Shown here one piece after another: positions 1 through 9,476 of a stretch of 52,892 nucleotides of DNA. The position numbers and the translations under genes are program-made. This DNA is from Gemmatimonadota bacterium (GTDB taxonomy: Bacteria > Gemmatimonadota > Gemmatimonadetes > Gemmatimonadales > Gemmatimonadaceae), in NCBI GenBank assembly GCA_947462095.1, contig CANHNQ010000008.1:1-52892 (forward strand). The letters are read 5' to 3'. The notes below the pieces were generated by a model. It searched no databases, was not told the origin of the DNA, and was given only the letters and a program-made list of their open reading frames with translations. Position 1 is the stretch's first letter. Every line of letters starts with the position of its first letter.

Positions 1-1952
1 GTGGGGGCCGGGGCGCTGGCACCGAAGGTGGAGATGCCGACAATCGCGCCCGTGTCGCCCACCCACTGGTGCCACGACATCGGATGCGCCGCTTCCACCG
101 CCACGCGCGGCACACCGGCCGGCAGTACGCTGGCGCGGTACGACGCGTCCTGCTTTGCGAACAGCTCCAGGCTGGGGCAGCTCACCACGCGCGCGTTCAC
201 ACCAGCCGCCGCGAGCTTCTCGCGCGCTGCCAGGGCGATCTCGACTTCAGAGCCGCTGGCCATCAGCACTACGTTGGGTACGCCGTTCGTGTCGGCCACC
301 ACATACGCGCCGCGCGGCACACCCACGCGCGCGCGCGTCGGCTCGTTGAAATACGACAGCTTCTGCCGCGTGAGCACGATGGCCGACGGCCCGGTGCGAT
401 GCGCGATCGCCACGCGCCACGCTTCGCTCACTTCGTCGGCATCGGCCGGGCGCAGCACCAACAGGTTGGGGATGCACCGCAGCGCCGTGAGATGCTCGAT
501 AGGCTGGTGCGTGGGGCCGTCTTCGCCCAAGCCGATGGAATCGTGCGTGAACACGTAGATGGCCTGCACGCCCATGAGGGCGGCCAGACGAATGGCCGGA
601 CGCATGTAGTCGCTGAACACGAGGAACGTGCCGCCGTACGGGATGATGCCGCCGTGCAACCCCATGCCGTTCATGATCGCGCCCATCGCATGTTCACGAA
701 TGCCGAAATGGAAGTTGCGACCGGCGCCGGCGGACGGGGCGTAGTACGTCGCGCCCTTCACGTTGGTGAGGTTCGAGCCCGTGAGATCGGCGCTGCCACC
801 CACCAGCTCCGGTGCGGCAGCGGCAATCGCGTTGATCACCACGCCACTTGCTGCGCGGCTGGCCACGTTGCCGCTCTTGGCGTCGAACACCGGGAACGCG
901 CTGTCGAGCGCCGCGGTCACCGTGCCCGCATTGCGCCGCAGCAACTCGGCCGCGAGCTCGGGGTGCGCCGCCTGATACGCCGCCCACTTCGTCTTCCACT
1001 CGCCGTGCGACGCGGCCCGCGTGGCCACGCGCTCCGTCCAATGCGCGCGCGCCGCATCGGGCACGAAGAACGGCTCCGTGCTCGGCCAGCCGTACGCCGT
1101 TTTCGTGAGCGCGATTTCAGCGGCACCCAACGGCTCACCGTGTGCCTTGGCCGTGTCCTGCTTGTTGGGCGACCCGAAGCCGATGTGCGTCTTCGTGATG
1201 ATCATCGTGGGCCGTTGCGTATCGGCCTTCGCTTCGGCGATGGCGGCGTCGATCGCGTCGAGATCGTTCACGTCGTGCACATGCAACACCTGCCAGCCGT
1301 ACGCCGCGAAGCGCTGCTCGGCGTTGTCGCTGCAGGAGAGATCGGTGCTGCCGTCGATCGTGATGCCGTTGTCGTCGAAGAACCCGATCAGCTTGCCCAG
1401 CTTGAAGTGACCGGCGTAGCTGGCCGCTTCGTGCGAGATCCCTTCCATGAGGCAACCGTCGCCAGCCACGAAGTACGTGTAGTGATCGACGATGTCATGA
1501 CCGGGGCGGTTGAACGTCGCGGCGAGATGCGACTCGGCCACGGCGAAACCGACCGCGTTGGCCACGCCCTGACCGAGCGGGCCGGTGGTCGTTTCCACAC
1601 CCGGGGTGTGATGCACTTCGGGGTGTCCGGGCGTGAGGCTCTGCCACTGGCGGAAGCGCTTGATTTCGGCGAGCGGCAGGTCGTACCCCGCCATGTGCAA
1701 CGTGCCGTACAGCAACATCGAGGCGTGACCGACCGACAGCACGAACCGGTCGCGGTCGGCCCACAGCGGGGCGGTCGGGTCGTGACGCAGATGCCGCGTG
1801 TAGAGCGCGTAGGCCAGCGGCGCGAGCGCCATTGGCGTGCCCGGGTGGCCGGATTCGGCCGCCTGCACCGCATCCATGGCGAGAGTACGGATCGTGTCGA
1901 TCGCGAGACGCTCGGTCTCGGTGACGGCAGCTGCAGCGGGCAAAGCGGACAC
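1..1952 (-). CDS. tkt: Transketolase (3' end cut by window edge)
   Basis: Thiamine-diphosphate enzyme of the pentose phosphate/Calvin pathways that moves two-carbon ketol units between sugar phosphates in the cytoplasm. About 650 residues are visible. The N-terminus carries the GHPG motif (H36), followed by the ThDP-binding GDGCLMEG...DDNGITIDG stretch in the first domain, GIREHAMGA with the catalytic Glu in the pyrimidine domain, and the GEDGPTHQPIEH transketolase signature. The translation ends in STFGASAP at the window edge, so only a few tens of C-terminal residues are missing. The start is a GTG chosen because a GGAG Shine-Dalgarno lies about 9 nt upstream and because the protein begins at the usual place for the family. 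The gene stands alone in what is visible; its downstream neighbour is outside the window. Identity is very secure. Confidence 0.95.
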   Translation of the reverse strand, partial: MSALPAAAAVTETERLAIDTIRTLAMDAVQAAESGHPGTPMALAPLAYALYTRHLRHDPTAPLWADRDRFVLSVGHASMLLYGTLHMAGYDLPLAEIKRFRQWQSLTPGHPEVHHTPGVETTTGPLGQGVANAVGFAVAESHLAATFNRPGHDIVDHYTYFVAGDGCLMEGISHEAASYAGHFKLGKLIGFFDDNGITIDGSTDLSCSDNAEQRFAAYGWQVLHVHDVNDLDAIDAAIAEAKADTQRPTMIITKTHIGFGSPNKQDTAKAHGEPLGAAEIALTKTAYGWPSTEPFFVPDAARAHWTERVATRAASHGEWKTKWAAYQAAHPELAAELLRRNAGTVTAALDSAFPVFDAKSGNVASRAASGVVINAIAAAAPELVGGSADLTGSNLTNVKGATYYAPSAGAGRNFHFGIREHAMGAIMNGMGLHGGIIPYGGTFLVFSDYMRPAIRLAALMGVQAIYVFTHDSIGLGEDGPTHQPIEHLTALRCIPNLLVLRPADADEVSEAWRVAIAHRTGPSAIVLTRQKLSYFNEPTRARVGVPRGAYVVADTNGVPNVVLMASGSEVEIALAAREKLAAAGVNARVVSCPSLELFAKQDASYRASVLPAGVPRVAVEAAHPMSWHQWVGDTGAIVGISTFGASAPAP

Positions 1953-2053
1953 GGAAATCGCTCCGGAATTTCGGTCAGGTGAGGTGCGCCAGTGGAGTGG
2001 GCACCACAGACCGCAAATCTAGCGGATTTCGACGCCGAACACGGCTGATGGCA

Positions 2054-2596
2054 TCAGCGGGTGAGATAGCGATCGCGGGTGAGATCGAGATGGTGCGCGA
2101 AGTGGCCGGCGATCATCCACGCCAAGGCCCGCGGAGAGACCGGATGTCCGCTGGCGACACCGACTTGGCCCCACGCCTGCTCGTCCAGCGACTTCACCAG
2201 TGACAGCGTGGCGGCACGCACGGTCTGAAGTTCGGTCAGAATGTCGTGAAGTGGACGGGCCACCGTACGGCTCTCCGGGACCCATGCGTCCTGGTCGAAC
2301 CCGGGCAGCGGTGTCATGTCACCGCGGGCGATGCGCATGAGCCGATAGGCAAACACCCGCTCGGTGTCCGACACGTGCACCAGAGATTCGCCCAGCGTCC
2401 ACTTGCCCGGGGCGTACGCGTAGGTCGCCAGCGCGGGGTCAACGGCGTCCAGCAGCTCCATCAGCGCCGTCGGCTGCGCGGCCAGGAGCGACCAGAGCTG
2501 ATCGGTCCCCAACAGGTCGAGCGCGTTGGCGGCGGCGTTGATGTAGGTCGCGGCGAACGGCGCGTGTTCCGACGGGGATGGACGGGTGATCTTCAT
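2054..2596 (-). CDS. DinB family (DinB_2) putative metal-dependent protein
   Basis: A 180-residue protein of the DinB/YfiT four-helix-bundle superfamily, whose members bind a divalent metal through three histidines; some are thiol-dependent transferases and most are uncharacterised. The triad is visible: H74 in LVHVSDTER and H165/H169 in the C-terminal AGHFAHHL helix. The length is normal and no signal peptide is seen. Its ATG overlaps the TGA of the upstream AlaX-like gene by four bases, so the two are co-transcribed and probably translationally coupled. Nothing in the sequence shows the substrate. Family assignment is confident, function is not known. Confidence 0.85.
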   Translation of the reverse strand: MKITRPSPSEHAPFAATYINAAANALDLLGTDQLWSLLAAQPTALMELLDAVDPALATYAYAPGKWTLGESLVHVSDTERVFAYRLMRIARGDMTPLPGFDQDAWVPESRTVARPLHDILTELQTVRAATLSLVKSLDEQAWGQVGVASGHPVSPRALAWMIAGHFAHHLDLTRDRYLTR

Positions 2597-3789
2597 ACGG
2601 ACTGCTCCGGAAGTGAGGTACGAAAGCCGAGGGCGTCGAGCACGAGCGGTAGCCGCGACGGATCGGGGACGGCGCCCTGTGCCAGACGCGGGGATCCACC
2701 GCCACGCCCGCCCACGGCCTGCAGCGCGGTGCGGAGTCGCTGCCCCGCATCGATCCCGGTGTCCTCGGCCGTCGCCATCATCACCCCGCCAAGATCGGCG
2801 TTGCTGACCACCACCGCGCAGCCCCCCAGCGCCGCCAGCTGCTGGGCGAGCGGTTCAGCTTCCTTGATGGCGCCCGACGCGGACAGCCTGATGCGCCGCA
2901 CGCCGTCGCTGTCGGGGGTGCTCGCCGTCCACAGCGCGGCCGCTTGGTAGCGCGCCAGTTCACCGATCAGGCGCTTCCGCTCGCGTTCGCCCTCGGTGAG
3001 CCGCTGCTGCTGCTGTTCCACGAGCCCCGGCAGATCGTGGGGCGCGGCCGACAGGGTGCGAGCCGCCGCGGTGAGCAGTTCGGCGTCGAGGCGGGCGCGG
3101 GACACCGCGCGATGGCCGCACACGAACTCGAGCCGCGTGTTGCCCTTGGTCTTCTCGGCGCGACGCAGCAGCAGGACCCCGATTTCGCCCGTGGCGTCGA
3201 CATGCGTGCCGCCGCAGGCGCTGCGGTCGGCCCCGTCGATGGTCACGATCCGTAGCTCGCCCGCGCGGTCACTCGGCTTGCGCAGTCCGGTGGCGACCGC
3301 GGCGTCCTCAAACGACACCGTCACGCGCCGGTTCTGCACGATCAGGGCGTTCACACGGCGCTCGATGGCGGCCAGCCGCGTGGGGTCGAACGCATCGCAC
3401 GCCACGTCGACCGTATTGGTCTCGTCACCGAAGTGCACGCTCACGGTTGGCCAGCCGAATTCATCGGTCAGCACGGCTGAGAGCAGATGCTGGCCGGTAT
3501 GCTGCTGCATGTGATCGAAGCGTCGCGCCATGTCGATCTGTCCCACCAGCATGGAGCCCACGGGGACGCCGATCGGTTCGGCGAGACAATGCACGATCCG
3601 CTCCTCCTCGTCGAGCACGTCGACCACCCCGATGCTGCCGAGGGTCCCCAGATCGTGCGGCTGCCCGCCCGAGGTGGGATAGAACGCGGTGCGGTCGAGT
3701 ACGACCCGACGGCCGTCGTCGGTGCTCTCGACCACGACGGCGGTGAAGCGGTCGAGGCGCGCGTCGGTGTAGTACAGGCGGTCGGTCAT
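2593..3789 (-). CDS. AlaX-type alanyl-tRNA editing protein with DHHA1-like C-terminus
   Basis: A 398-residue free-standing homologue of the AlaRS editing region, expected to hydrolyse mischarged Ser- or Gly-tRNA(Ala) in trans. The N-terminal part resembles the AlaRS C-terminal beta-barrel (YPTSGGQPHD near residue 38). The zinc site is intact: H97 and H101 in HTGQH, and C193 and H197 in SACGGTH. The C-terminal third has a coiled Gln/Glu/Arg-rich segment followed by a DHHA1-like domain ending in GGRGGGSPRLAQGA, as in AlaRS itself, so this is the long AlaX form. The ATG at 3789 was preferred to a further upstream start because the longer version would overlap the divergent lipoprotein gene and adds residues foreign to the family. 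It forms a two-gene operon with the DinB gene. Confidence 0.9.
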   Translation of the reverse strand: MTDRLYYTDARLDRFTAVVVESTDDGRRVVLDRTAFYPTSGGQPHDLGTLGSIGVVDVLDEEERIVHCLAEPIGVPVGSMLVGQIDMARRFDHMQQHTGQHLLSAVLTDEFGWPTVSVHFGDETNTVDVACDAFDPTRLAAIERRVNALIVQNRRVTVSFEDAAVATGLRKPSDRAGELRIVTIDGADRSACGGTHVDATGEIGVLLLRRAEKTKGNTRLEFVCGHRAVSRARLDAELLTAAARTLSAAPHDLPGLVEQQQQRLTEGERERKRLIGELARYQAAALWTASTPDSDGVRRIRLSASGAIKEAEPLAQQLAALGGCAVVVSNADLGGVMMATAEDTGIDAGQRLRTALQAVGGRGGGSPRLAQGAVPDPSRLPLVLDALGFRTSLPEQSV

Positions 3790-3843
3790 GCGGGGACGGA
3801 TCGGTCGAGGGGAACGACGTGCAACACGGAAGAGCGCCGATGG

Positions 3844-3849
3844 TATCTT
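3844..3849 (+). promoter_or_regulatory. Candidate -10 box of a leaderless transcript
   Basis: TATCTT fits the TANNNT -10 consensus and ends seven bases before the ATG of the S41-like lipoprotein, leaving no space for a Shine-Dalgarno site. Transcription would start at or within a base or two of the start codon. No convincing -35 is visible. Confidence 0.4.
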
Positions 3850-3856
3850 CCGCAAT

Positions 3857-6358
3857 ATGCCGATTTCGCCAACTCCCCGTATTCTCGGGCGCGTCGCCGT
3901 GCGCACGGCGCTTGCGATGCTGGCCATCACCGGTGCGGGGTGCAGCAGCCGCTTTTTCACGGTGGCACCGGACGCCGGCGTTGGCACGACGATGGGGCGG
4001 GTCCGCCGAGCCCGTGCAAACAGGACGCCGCCAACGTCACCGACCGCGGGGCCGACCACGCCGCCGCCGGTTTTGGAGACGCCCCTTCCGGAGCCGGACC
4101 CCGCCCCCTCCGACTCAGCGGGCGTGGCCCGGCTGCGTCAGCTCATGCAGGTGTGGCATCTGGTGTCGCTGTATCACCCCGCCGTGATCGAACGCGGCGC
4201 GCCATGGGATTCGGCGTTCATCCGCGCCGCCACGATCGTGCGGTCGGCCGATGATCCGCAGCCGCTGGCCGCGGCCTATCGTCGCCTGCTGTCCGTGCTG
4301 CAGGACCCGCTCACGCGGGTGGAGCTGGCCGACGATCCCGATCCGCCGGGGCCGCCGGTGCCCTTTACGCTGGGGAGCGAGCGCACACGCGACAGTGTGC
4401 TGATCGTGCGCGTGCCGCTCGGATCGGCGCAGCGCGCGCTGCTCACGGACAGCGCGTCGGCGATGGTGCATCAACTGTTGCAGCACGCCCCGGCTCGTGT
4501 GGTGCTGGACGTTCGCGGGTCGGGTACGCCGCGCGGTGCCGGAGGGGACACGCTCGCCGCCGCGATCGATGCCTTTGTCGAGCAGGCGGGCCTCGCGGCG
4601 CAGCTGAACAGTGTGCTGACGATGGCGAGTACGGAGCGCACGCGACGGGTGGGCGGGGCGCGATCCGCTGAGGGTCGGTGGCAGCCGGACGACGCGTGGA
4701 CGGTGCGCACCGGTCGCCCCGTGTTGGCCGAGGCATCGTCGCCGCGACGCGTGATGGTGCTCGCGAACCGCGCCACGGTGCTGCCGCGTGCGCTGTTGTC
4801 GCTGATCGCGAGCGGCCGCGCCACGCTGCTGGCCGAAGATGGCGTGGACGATACACCGTTGGTGTCGAGCATCGTCCTGCCGATCGGCGATCGCGTCGCG
4901 GTGCGCCTTCGTATGGGTGAACTCGCCCATGCCGACGGCAGCACGGGCCTGGTGGCCGACACGGTGTTGCCGCGCGCGGCGCAGCCGCAAGACAGTGCGC
5001 CGGTGTTACGGGCGGCGCTGTCGCTGTTGCGCACCAACCGCGTGATCCGCGCGTCGCGCGCGCCTGCCCGCCGACTGCCGGCCGTCTTGCCGGGATACTA
5101 CGACCGCGACCCCTATCCGTTCATGGGCGCGCGCCTGCTGGCGGCGGCACGGTTGTGGAGCGCGATTCGCGTGCGACATGTGCATCGCGATCTCTACGAC
5201 GAGGACATGGACGCGCTGCTCGATCGCACAATTCCGAAGCTCGAAGCGGCGCGCGTGGCCACCGAGTACGCGGCGGCCTTGATGCCGATGGTGTCCGCCC
5301 TCGACGACGCGCCCTCGAATTTGGCCGGCCAATCGGCCGATTCGGTGCGCGGGACGGCCTCGGCGCCGTTTCGCGTGCGCTGGATCGAGGATCGCGCCAT
5401 CATCACCGACGTGATCCGCGACTCGGTCACGAAGGCGCTTGGCATCGAGACGGGGATGGAAGTGACGGCGGCGGACGGCTTCCCGATGCCGGCCTGGATC
5501 CTGGATCATCGCACGGCGGTGTCGGCGCCCAACAGCTGGTCACGCATGCGCGCGTTGATGCCGCAGCTCGCACTCGGCCCAAGCGGCGGTGCGCTCTTTC
5601 GTGTACGCGACATGGCCGCGCGTGAGCGACAGCTGAATGTTCCGCGCAGCGTGGCCTATCGGGCGCCGCTCGCGCTCGCCGAGCGGCCCATCATGAGTGC
5701 GATGCGCACGATGGCGGGCGACATCGTCTATGTCGATGTCGAGCGCATCCCGGCAGACTCACTGACCGCGATGCTGGCGCACTCCCGCCGTGCCCGCGGC
5801 TGGATCCTGGACCTGCGCGGCACTTTGGCCGCCGGTCAGGCCGATGCGATCCTGGCGGCCGTGCGCAGTGCACCGGAGGCGGTTACGGCGCGTGAGGTGC
5901 GGCGCTACGAGAGCGAAGCCTGTACGGCGCCCACGCTGCGTGAGGCGCGGCAGGTGTGTCCACTCACGCGCGAGATCCGCTCGCGCGTGAGTCGTGGTGA
6001 TACCGCCGGACACTACGCCGGGCGCATCGTGGCCCTGATCGACGAGCGCACCGGCGGTGCCATGGAGCGGCTGGCGATCGCGCTCGACGCGGTAGCACGG
6101 GTGACGTTCATCGGCTCGTCCAGCGCCGGTGCGCCGGGTGAAGTCATGCCGGTGGAGCTGCCCGGCCTCTTGCAGGTGGCCCTGCCCATTGTGGAGTTGC
6201 GACGGCCGGACGATGGGCAGTTGCAGCGCGTGGGGATCACGCCGAGTGTGGAGGTGCGCCTCACGGTGCGTGGGGTGCGCAGTGGTTTCGACGACGTGAT
6301 CGAGCGCGCGCAGCAGTGGCTCGTGCAGCAGCTCGAGCCGCCGGCGCGTCGTCGGTAG
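3857..6358 (+). CDS. Large lipoprotein resembling S41 peptidases, catalytic Ser not conserved
   Basis: An 833-residue exported protein. The N-terminus has a basic start, a hydrophobic stretch and a lipobox-like GAGC around residue 29, so it is probably lipid-anchored; a Pro/Thr-rich linker follows. Two regions look like the tail-specific protease (S41) core: one in the first half (VVLDVRGSGTP...VMVLANRATVLPRALL) and a clearer one near the C-terminus (GWILDLRGTLAAGQADAI...IVALIDERTGGAMERLA...FIGSSSAGAPG...GITPSVEV). In active S41 enzymes the third element is TxSAxE; here T732-G733-G734-A735-M736-E737 has Gly at the nucleophile, and the lysine-containing GxxxxGK element reads SSSAGAPG. It may therefore be an inactive binding paralogue. 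The ATG at 3857 follows a -10 box directly. Family resemblance is moderately sure; activity is unknown. Confidence 0.7.
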   Translation: MPISPTPRILGRVAVRTALAMLAITGAGCSSRFFTVAPDAGVGTTMGRVRRARANRTPPTSPTAGPTTPPPVLETPLPEPDPAPSDSAGVARLRQLMQVWHLVSLYHPAVIERGAPWDSAFIRAATIVRSADDPQPLAAAYRRLLSVLQDPLTRVELADDPDPPGPPVPFTLGSERTRDSVLIVRVPLGSAQRALLTDSASAMVHQLLQHAPARVVLDVRGSGTPRGAGGDTLAAAIDAFVEQAGLAAQLNSVLTMASTERTRRVGGARSAEGRWQPDDAWTVRTGRPVLAEASSPRRVMVLANRATVLPRALLSLIASGRATLLAEDGVDDTPLVSSIVLPIGDRVAVRLRMGELAHADGSTGLVADTVLPRAAQPQDSAPVLRAALSLLRTNRVIRASRAPARRLPAVLPGYYDRDPYPFMGARLLAAARLWSAIRVRHVHRDLYDEDMDALLDRTIPKLEAARVATEYAAALMPMVSALDDAPSNLAGQSADSVRGTASAPFRVRWIEDRAIITDVIRDSVTKALGIETGMEVTAADGFPMPAWILDHRTAVSAPNSWSRMRALMPQLALGPSGGALFRVRDMAARERQLNVPRSVAYRAPLALAERPIMSAMRTMAGDIVYVDVERIPADSLTAMLAHSRRARGWILDLRGTLAAGQADAILAAVRSAPEAVTAREVRRYESEACTAPTLREARQVCPLTREIRSRVSRGDTAGHYAGRIVALIDERTGGAMERLAIALDAVARVTFIGSSSAGAPGEVMPVELPGLLQVALPIVELRRPDDGQLQRVGITPSVEVRLTVRGVRSGFDDVIERAQQWLVQQLEPPARRR

Positions 6359-6367
6359 TCGGTCGCT

Positions 6368-8920
6368 GTGCAAGACGCCGCGCTGCTTCCGATCGACGGG
6401 ATCATTCCTGCATTACGCGCGGCGCTCGCCACGCGCATGGTGGCCGTACTCGAAGCACCGCCGGGGGCCGGCAAGACCACGCGCGTTCCGCTCGCGCTGA
6501 TGCACGAGCCCTGGTTGGCGGGCGCCAAGCTGGTGATGCTGGAGCCGCGCCGTCTTGCCGCCCGTGCCGCCGCTTCGTACATGGCGTCGATGCTGGGCGA
6601 AGAGGTTGGCCAGACGGTGGGCTACCGCGTGCGCGGCGAAACGCGCATCTCCTCGCGGACACGCATCGAGGTGGTGACCGAAGGCGTGTTGGCGCGCATG
6701 TTGAGCAGTGACGCCGCGCTCGAGGAGATCGGCCTCGTGATTTTCGATGAATTTCACGAGCGCTCGCTGCACGCCGATCTCGGGTTGGCGCTGGTGCTTG
6801 AAACGCAGCGCCATCTGCGGGAGGAGCTGCGCGTGCTGGTCATGTCGGCCACCCTCGATGGTGTGGCGGTGGCGGCGCTGCTGGCCGACGATGAAGGCCC
6901 GGCGCCGGTGCTGCGCAGCGAGGGGCGCATGTTCCCCATCGAGACGCACTATCGCGCTGCGCGCCGTGACGAGCGGGTGGAGGCCACGACAGCGCGCGTG
7001 GTGCGCGAGGCACTCGATGCTACCGAGGGGGATGTGCTGGTCTTCCTCCCCGGCGCGGGAGAACAGCGGCGCGTGGCCGAGCGTCTCACGGGTGATGCGA
7101 TGTCGGGTGTGCGCGTGCATACGTTGCATGGCAGCATGCCGCTGGCCGAGCAGGATGCGGCGTTGGCGCCGGCGCGACCGGGCACGCGCAAGGTGGTGTT
7201 GAGCACGAGCGTGGCGGAAACCAGTTTGACGGTGGCCGGCGTGCGTGTTGTCGTGGACTGCGGGCTGTCACGCGTGCCGCGCTACGACGCGTCGGCCGGT
7301 CTCACGCGACTGCACACGGTACGTGTCAGCCGTGCCTCGGCCGATCAGCGCCGTGGTCGCGCCGGCCGCACCGCGCCCGGTGTGAGCTACCGGCTGTGGG
7401 ATCAGCACGAGGATCACACGCTGCTGCCCAGCACGCGCCCGGAGATCGTGGACGCCGACCTGTCGTCGTTGGCACTGGAGCTCGCCGACGCGGGGATCAG
7501 TGATCCCACCACGCTGCGCTGGCTCGACGTGCCGCGGGCGGGTCCGTTCGCGCAGGCCCGGGCGTTGTTGGTGCAGCTGGGGGCGCTCGACGCCGCCGGC
7601 CGCATCACGCCGCACGGTCGTCGCATGGCGGCGCTGCCGTTGCCGCCGCGATTGGCGCACTTGGCGATTACGGCCGCTGCGCGTGGTGCCTTGCCACTGG
7701 GTGCCGCGATCGCGGCGTTGCTGGAGGAGCGCGACATCGTGCGCTACGACGGCTTGCCTCCGCAGTCGGATCTGCGGTTGCGCACGGAACTGGTGCGACG
7801 TGATGGGGCGCACGGCGTGGTGGGTGTGGCGGTCGATCGCGACGGCGTGCGCCGGGTACGGCAGACGGCCGACGATCTCGCGCGGCGGAGCACGGGCGGT
7901 GGGCCGAGTGCCGCGCCGTCACGGGTCGCATGGGATGATGCCGATACGGGTGCGCTGCTGGCGCTGGCGTACCCCGATCGGGTCGCGCAGCGCCGCAGCG
8001 GGGCGGAGCCGCGCTACTTGCTGCGCAACGGGAGTGGGGCGGTGCTGGCGAAGCATGATGCGCTGCACGAGGCCCCGTATCTGGCGATCGCCGATCTGGA
8101 GGGTTCGTCGCCCGAAGCCCGCATCGTGCGCGCGGCACCGATCACGCTGGCGGAGCTGCGCGAGGATTTCGGCGAGCAGTTCGAGCGCGTGCATCTGGTG
8201 GAGTGGGATGAGCGCACCAAAGCCGTTCGCGCGCGCAAGCGCACGATGTTCGGCGCGATCGCGATCGACGACGTCGTGTGGACCGACGCCGATCCGGCGG
8301 TGGTGTTGCAGGTCGTGCTCGACGCGATCCGCGCGCAGTTGGCGCGCAGTGGCATCGAGGCGTTGCCGTTGTCGCAGGCGGCGTCGCGATTACGCGAGCG
8401 GATGGCGTTCGTGCACGCGCACGATGCGAGCTGGCCGGACGTGTCGGTGGCGGCACTGTCGGCGTCGCTCGGGGAGTGGGCGGGGCCATACCTCGACGGC
8501 GTGCGCAGCTGGGGGCAGCTGGCCTCGGTGGACTGGCATGATGCGCTGCAGTCGCTGATGCCCTGGGCGCAGCGATCAGCGTTGGAGCGATTGGCGCCCA
8601 CGCATCTCGACGTGCCGAGTGGGTCGCGCATCGCGCTGGATTACAGCGACGCGATGGCGCCGGTGTTGGCGGTGAAGCTGCAGGAAGTATTCGGGTGGAG
8701 CCGTACGCCGATGCTGATGGACGGCCGGGTCTCACTCACGTTGCAGCTGCTGTCGCCGGCGCAGCGACCGGTGCAGGTCACGCGCGATCTCGCGGGCTTC
8801 TGGCGCAGCTCGTACTTCGAGGTACGGAAGGAATTGCGCGGGCGGTATCCCCGGCATCCGTGGCCGGAGGATCCGCTCACGGCGGAAGCGACGAGGAGAG
8901 CGAAGCCGCGGGGGACGTGA
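6368..8920 (+). CDS. hrpB: ATP-dependent helicase HrpB
   Basis: An 850-residue DEAH-family helicase of the HrpB type, a cytoplasmic enzyme presumed to act on RNA. Visible motifs are the Walker A APPGAGKTT (about 30-38), LEPRRLAARAAA (Ia), DEFHERS at D127 in place of DEAH, VMSATLDG (III), and QRRGRAGRTAPG from Q327 (VI). The HA2 region follows, and the protein ends in the HrpB-specific C-terminal domain with LSPAQRPVQVTRDLAGFW and GRYPRHPWPEDP. Length matches the family. It starts with GTG nine bases after the S41-like gene and may share its transcript, though no functional link is evident. Identification is secure. Confidence 0.95.
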   Translation: MQDAALLPIDGIIPALRAALATRMVAVLEAPPGAGKTTRVPLALMHEPWLAGAKLVMLEPRRLAARAAASYMASMLGEEVGQTVGYRVRGETRISSRTRIEVVTEGVLARMLSSDAALEEIGLVIFDEFHERSLHADLGLALVLETQRHLREELRVLVMSATLDGVAVAALLADDEGPAPVLRSEGRMFPIETHYRAARRDERVEATTARVVREALDATEGDVLVFLPGAGEQRRVAERLTGDAMSGVRVHTLHGSMPLAEQDAALAPARPGTRKVVLSTSVAETSLTVAGVRVVVDCGLSRVPRYDASAGLTRLHTVRVSRASADQRRGRAGRTAPGVSYRLWDQHEDHTLLPSTRPEIVDADLSSLALELADAGISDPTTLRWLDVPRAGPFAQARALLVQLGALDAAGRITPHGRRMAALPLPPRLAHLAITAAARGALPLGAAIAALLEERDIVRYDGLPPQSDLRLRTELVRRDGAHGVVGVAVDRDGVRRVRQTADDLARRSTGGGPSAAPSRVAWDDADTGALLALAYPDRVAQRRSGAEPRYLLRNGSGAVLAKHDALHEAPYLAIADLEGSSPEARIVRAAPITLAELREDFGEQFERVHLVEWDERTKAVRARKRTMFGAIAIDDVVWTDADPAVVLQVVLDAIRAQLARSGIEALPLSQAASRLRERMAFVHAHDASWPDVSVAALSASLGEWAGPYLDGVRSWGQLASVDWHDALQSLMPWAQRSALERLAPTHLDVPSGSRIALDYSDAMAPVLAVKLQEVFGWSRTPMLMDGRVSLTLQLLSPAQRPVQVTRDLAGFWRSSYFEVRKELRGRYPRHPWPEDPLTAEATRRAKPRGT

Positions 8921-8922
8921 AC

Positions 8923-9341
8923 AACGAACAGCTGTGCCGCGGATTGGCGCGAATGTTCGCGGATGACGAGCAGCAATTGAATTGGTTGTCGCGTGCACGG
9001 AGCCGTCGTCGCGCCATGGATAATCCGTGTGGTTACTTGTGCTGATCCGCGGTCATGCGGTCGTTCGGTCCTTTGAACGAACAGCTGTGCCGCGGATTGG
9101 CTCGGATGTTCGCGGATGACGAGCAGCAATTGAATTCGTCGTCGCGTGCACGGAGCCGTCGTCGCGCCATGGGTAATCCGTGTGGTTACTTGTGCTGATC
9201 CGCGGTCATGCGGTCGTTCTATCCTTTGAACGAACAGCTGTGCCGCGGATTGGCGCGGATGTTCGCGGACGACGAGCAGCAATTGAATTGGTCGTCGCGT
9301 GCACGGAGCCGTCGTCGCACCACGGGTAATCCGTGTGGTTA
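8923..9341. repeat. 153-bp tandem repeat array (two full copies plus a partial third)
   Basis: Units begin at 8923, 9076 and 9229, each at AACGAACAGCTGTGCC, giving an exact 153-bp period with only scattered substitutions; the third copy matches clearly to about 9341 and then decays. Within each unit GCGGAT words recur every 10 bp (in unit 1 at 8939, a variant at 8949, and 8959), and an ATCCGTGTGG word lies in the opposite orientation further on. The period is 51 codons, so a minus-strand reading frame stays open through the array, but it looks like a by-product of the repeat. The array occupies most of the 550-bp gap between hrpB and the GxxExxY gene; no other gene is seen in that gap. Confidence 0.95.
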
Positions 9342-9476
9342 TTCGCGTGGGTCAGCGGTGAAGCTGTTTGGCCGTCACGTCGCCAGATGCGTTCGAAAGA
9401 TGGTGCCGGCGCATTGGCGGTGAGTACGCTCGGTGGCAGTTGCACCAAGTTGTGCGCGCCTCAACTAGGAGCAATC

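Noticed and set aside
69-1982. Plus-strand open frame of 637 residues
   Set aside because: It is the antisense shadow of the transketolase gene; its composition is dominated by Arg, His and Ala as usual for such shadows.
8641-9282. Minus-strand open frame of 213 residues with a 51-residue repeat
   Set aside because: It is a consequence of the 153-bp repeat period being divisible by three, runs into hrpB on the other strand and has no ribosome site or family resemblance.
8923-9341. Possible CRISPR array
   Set aside because: The units are long and contiguous with no unique spacers between short repeats, and no cas genes are present.
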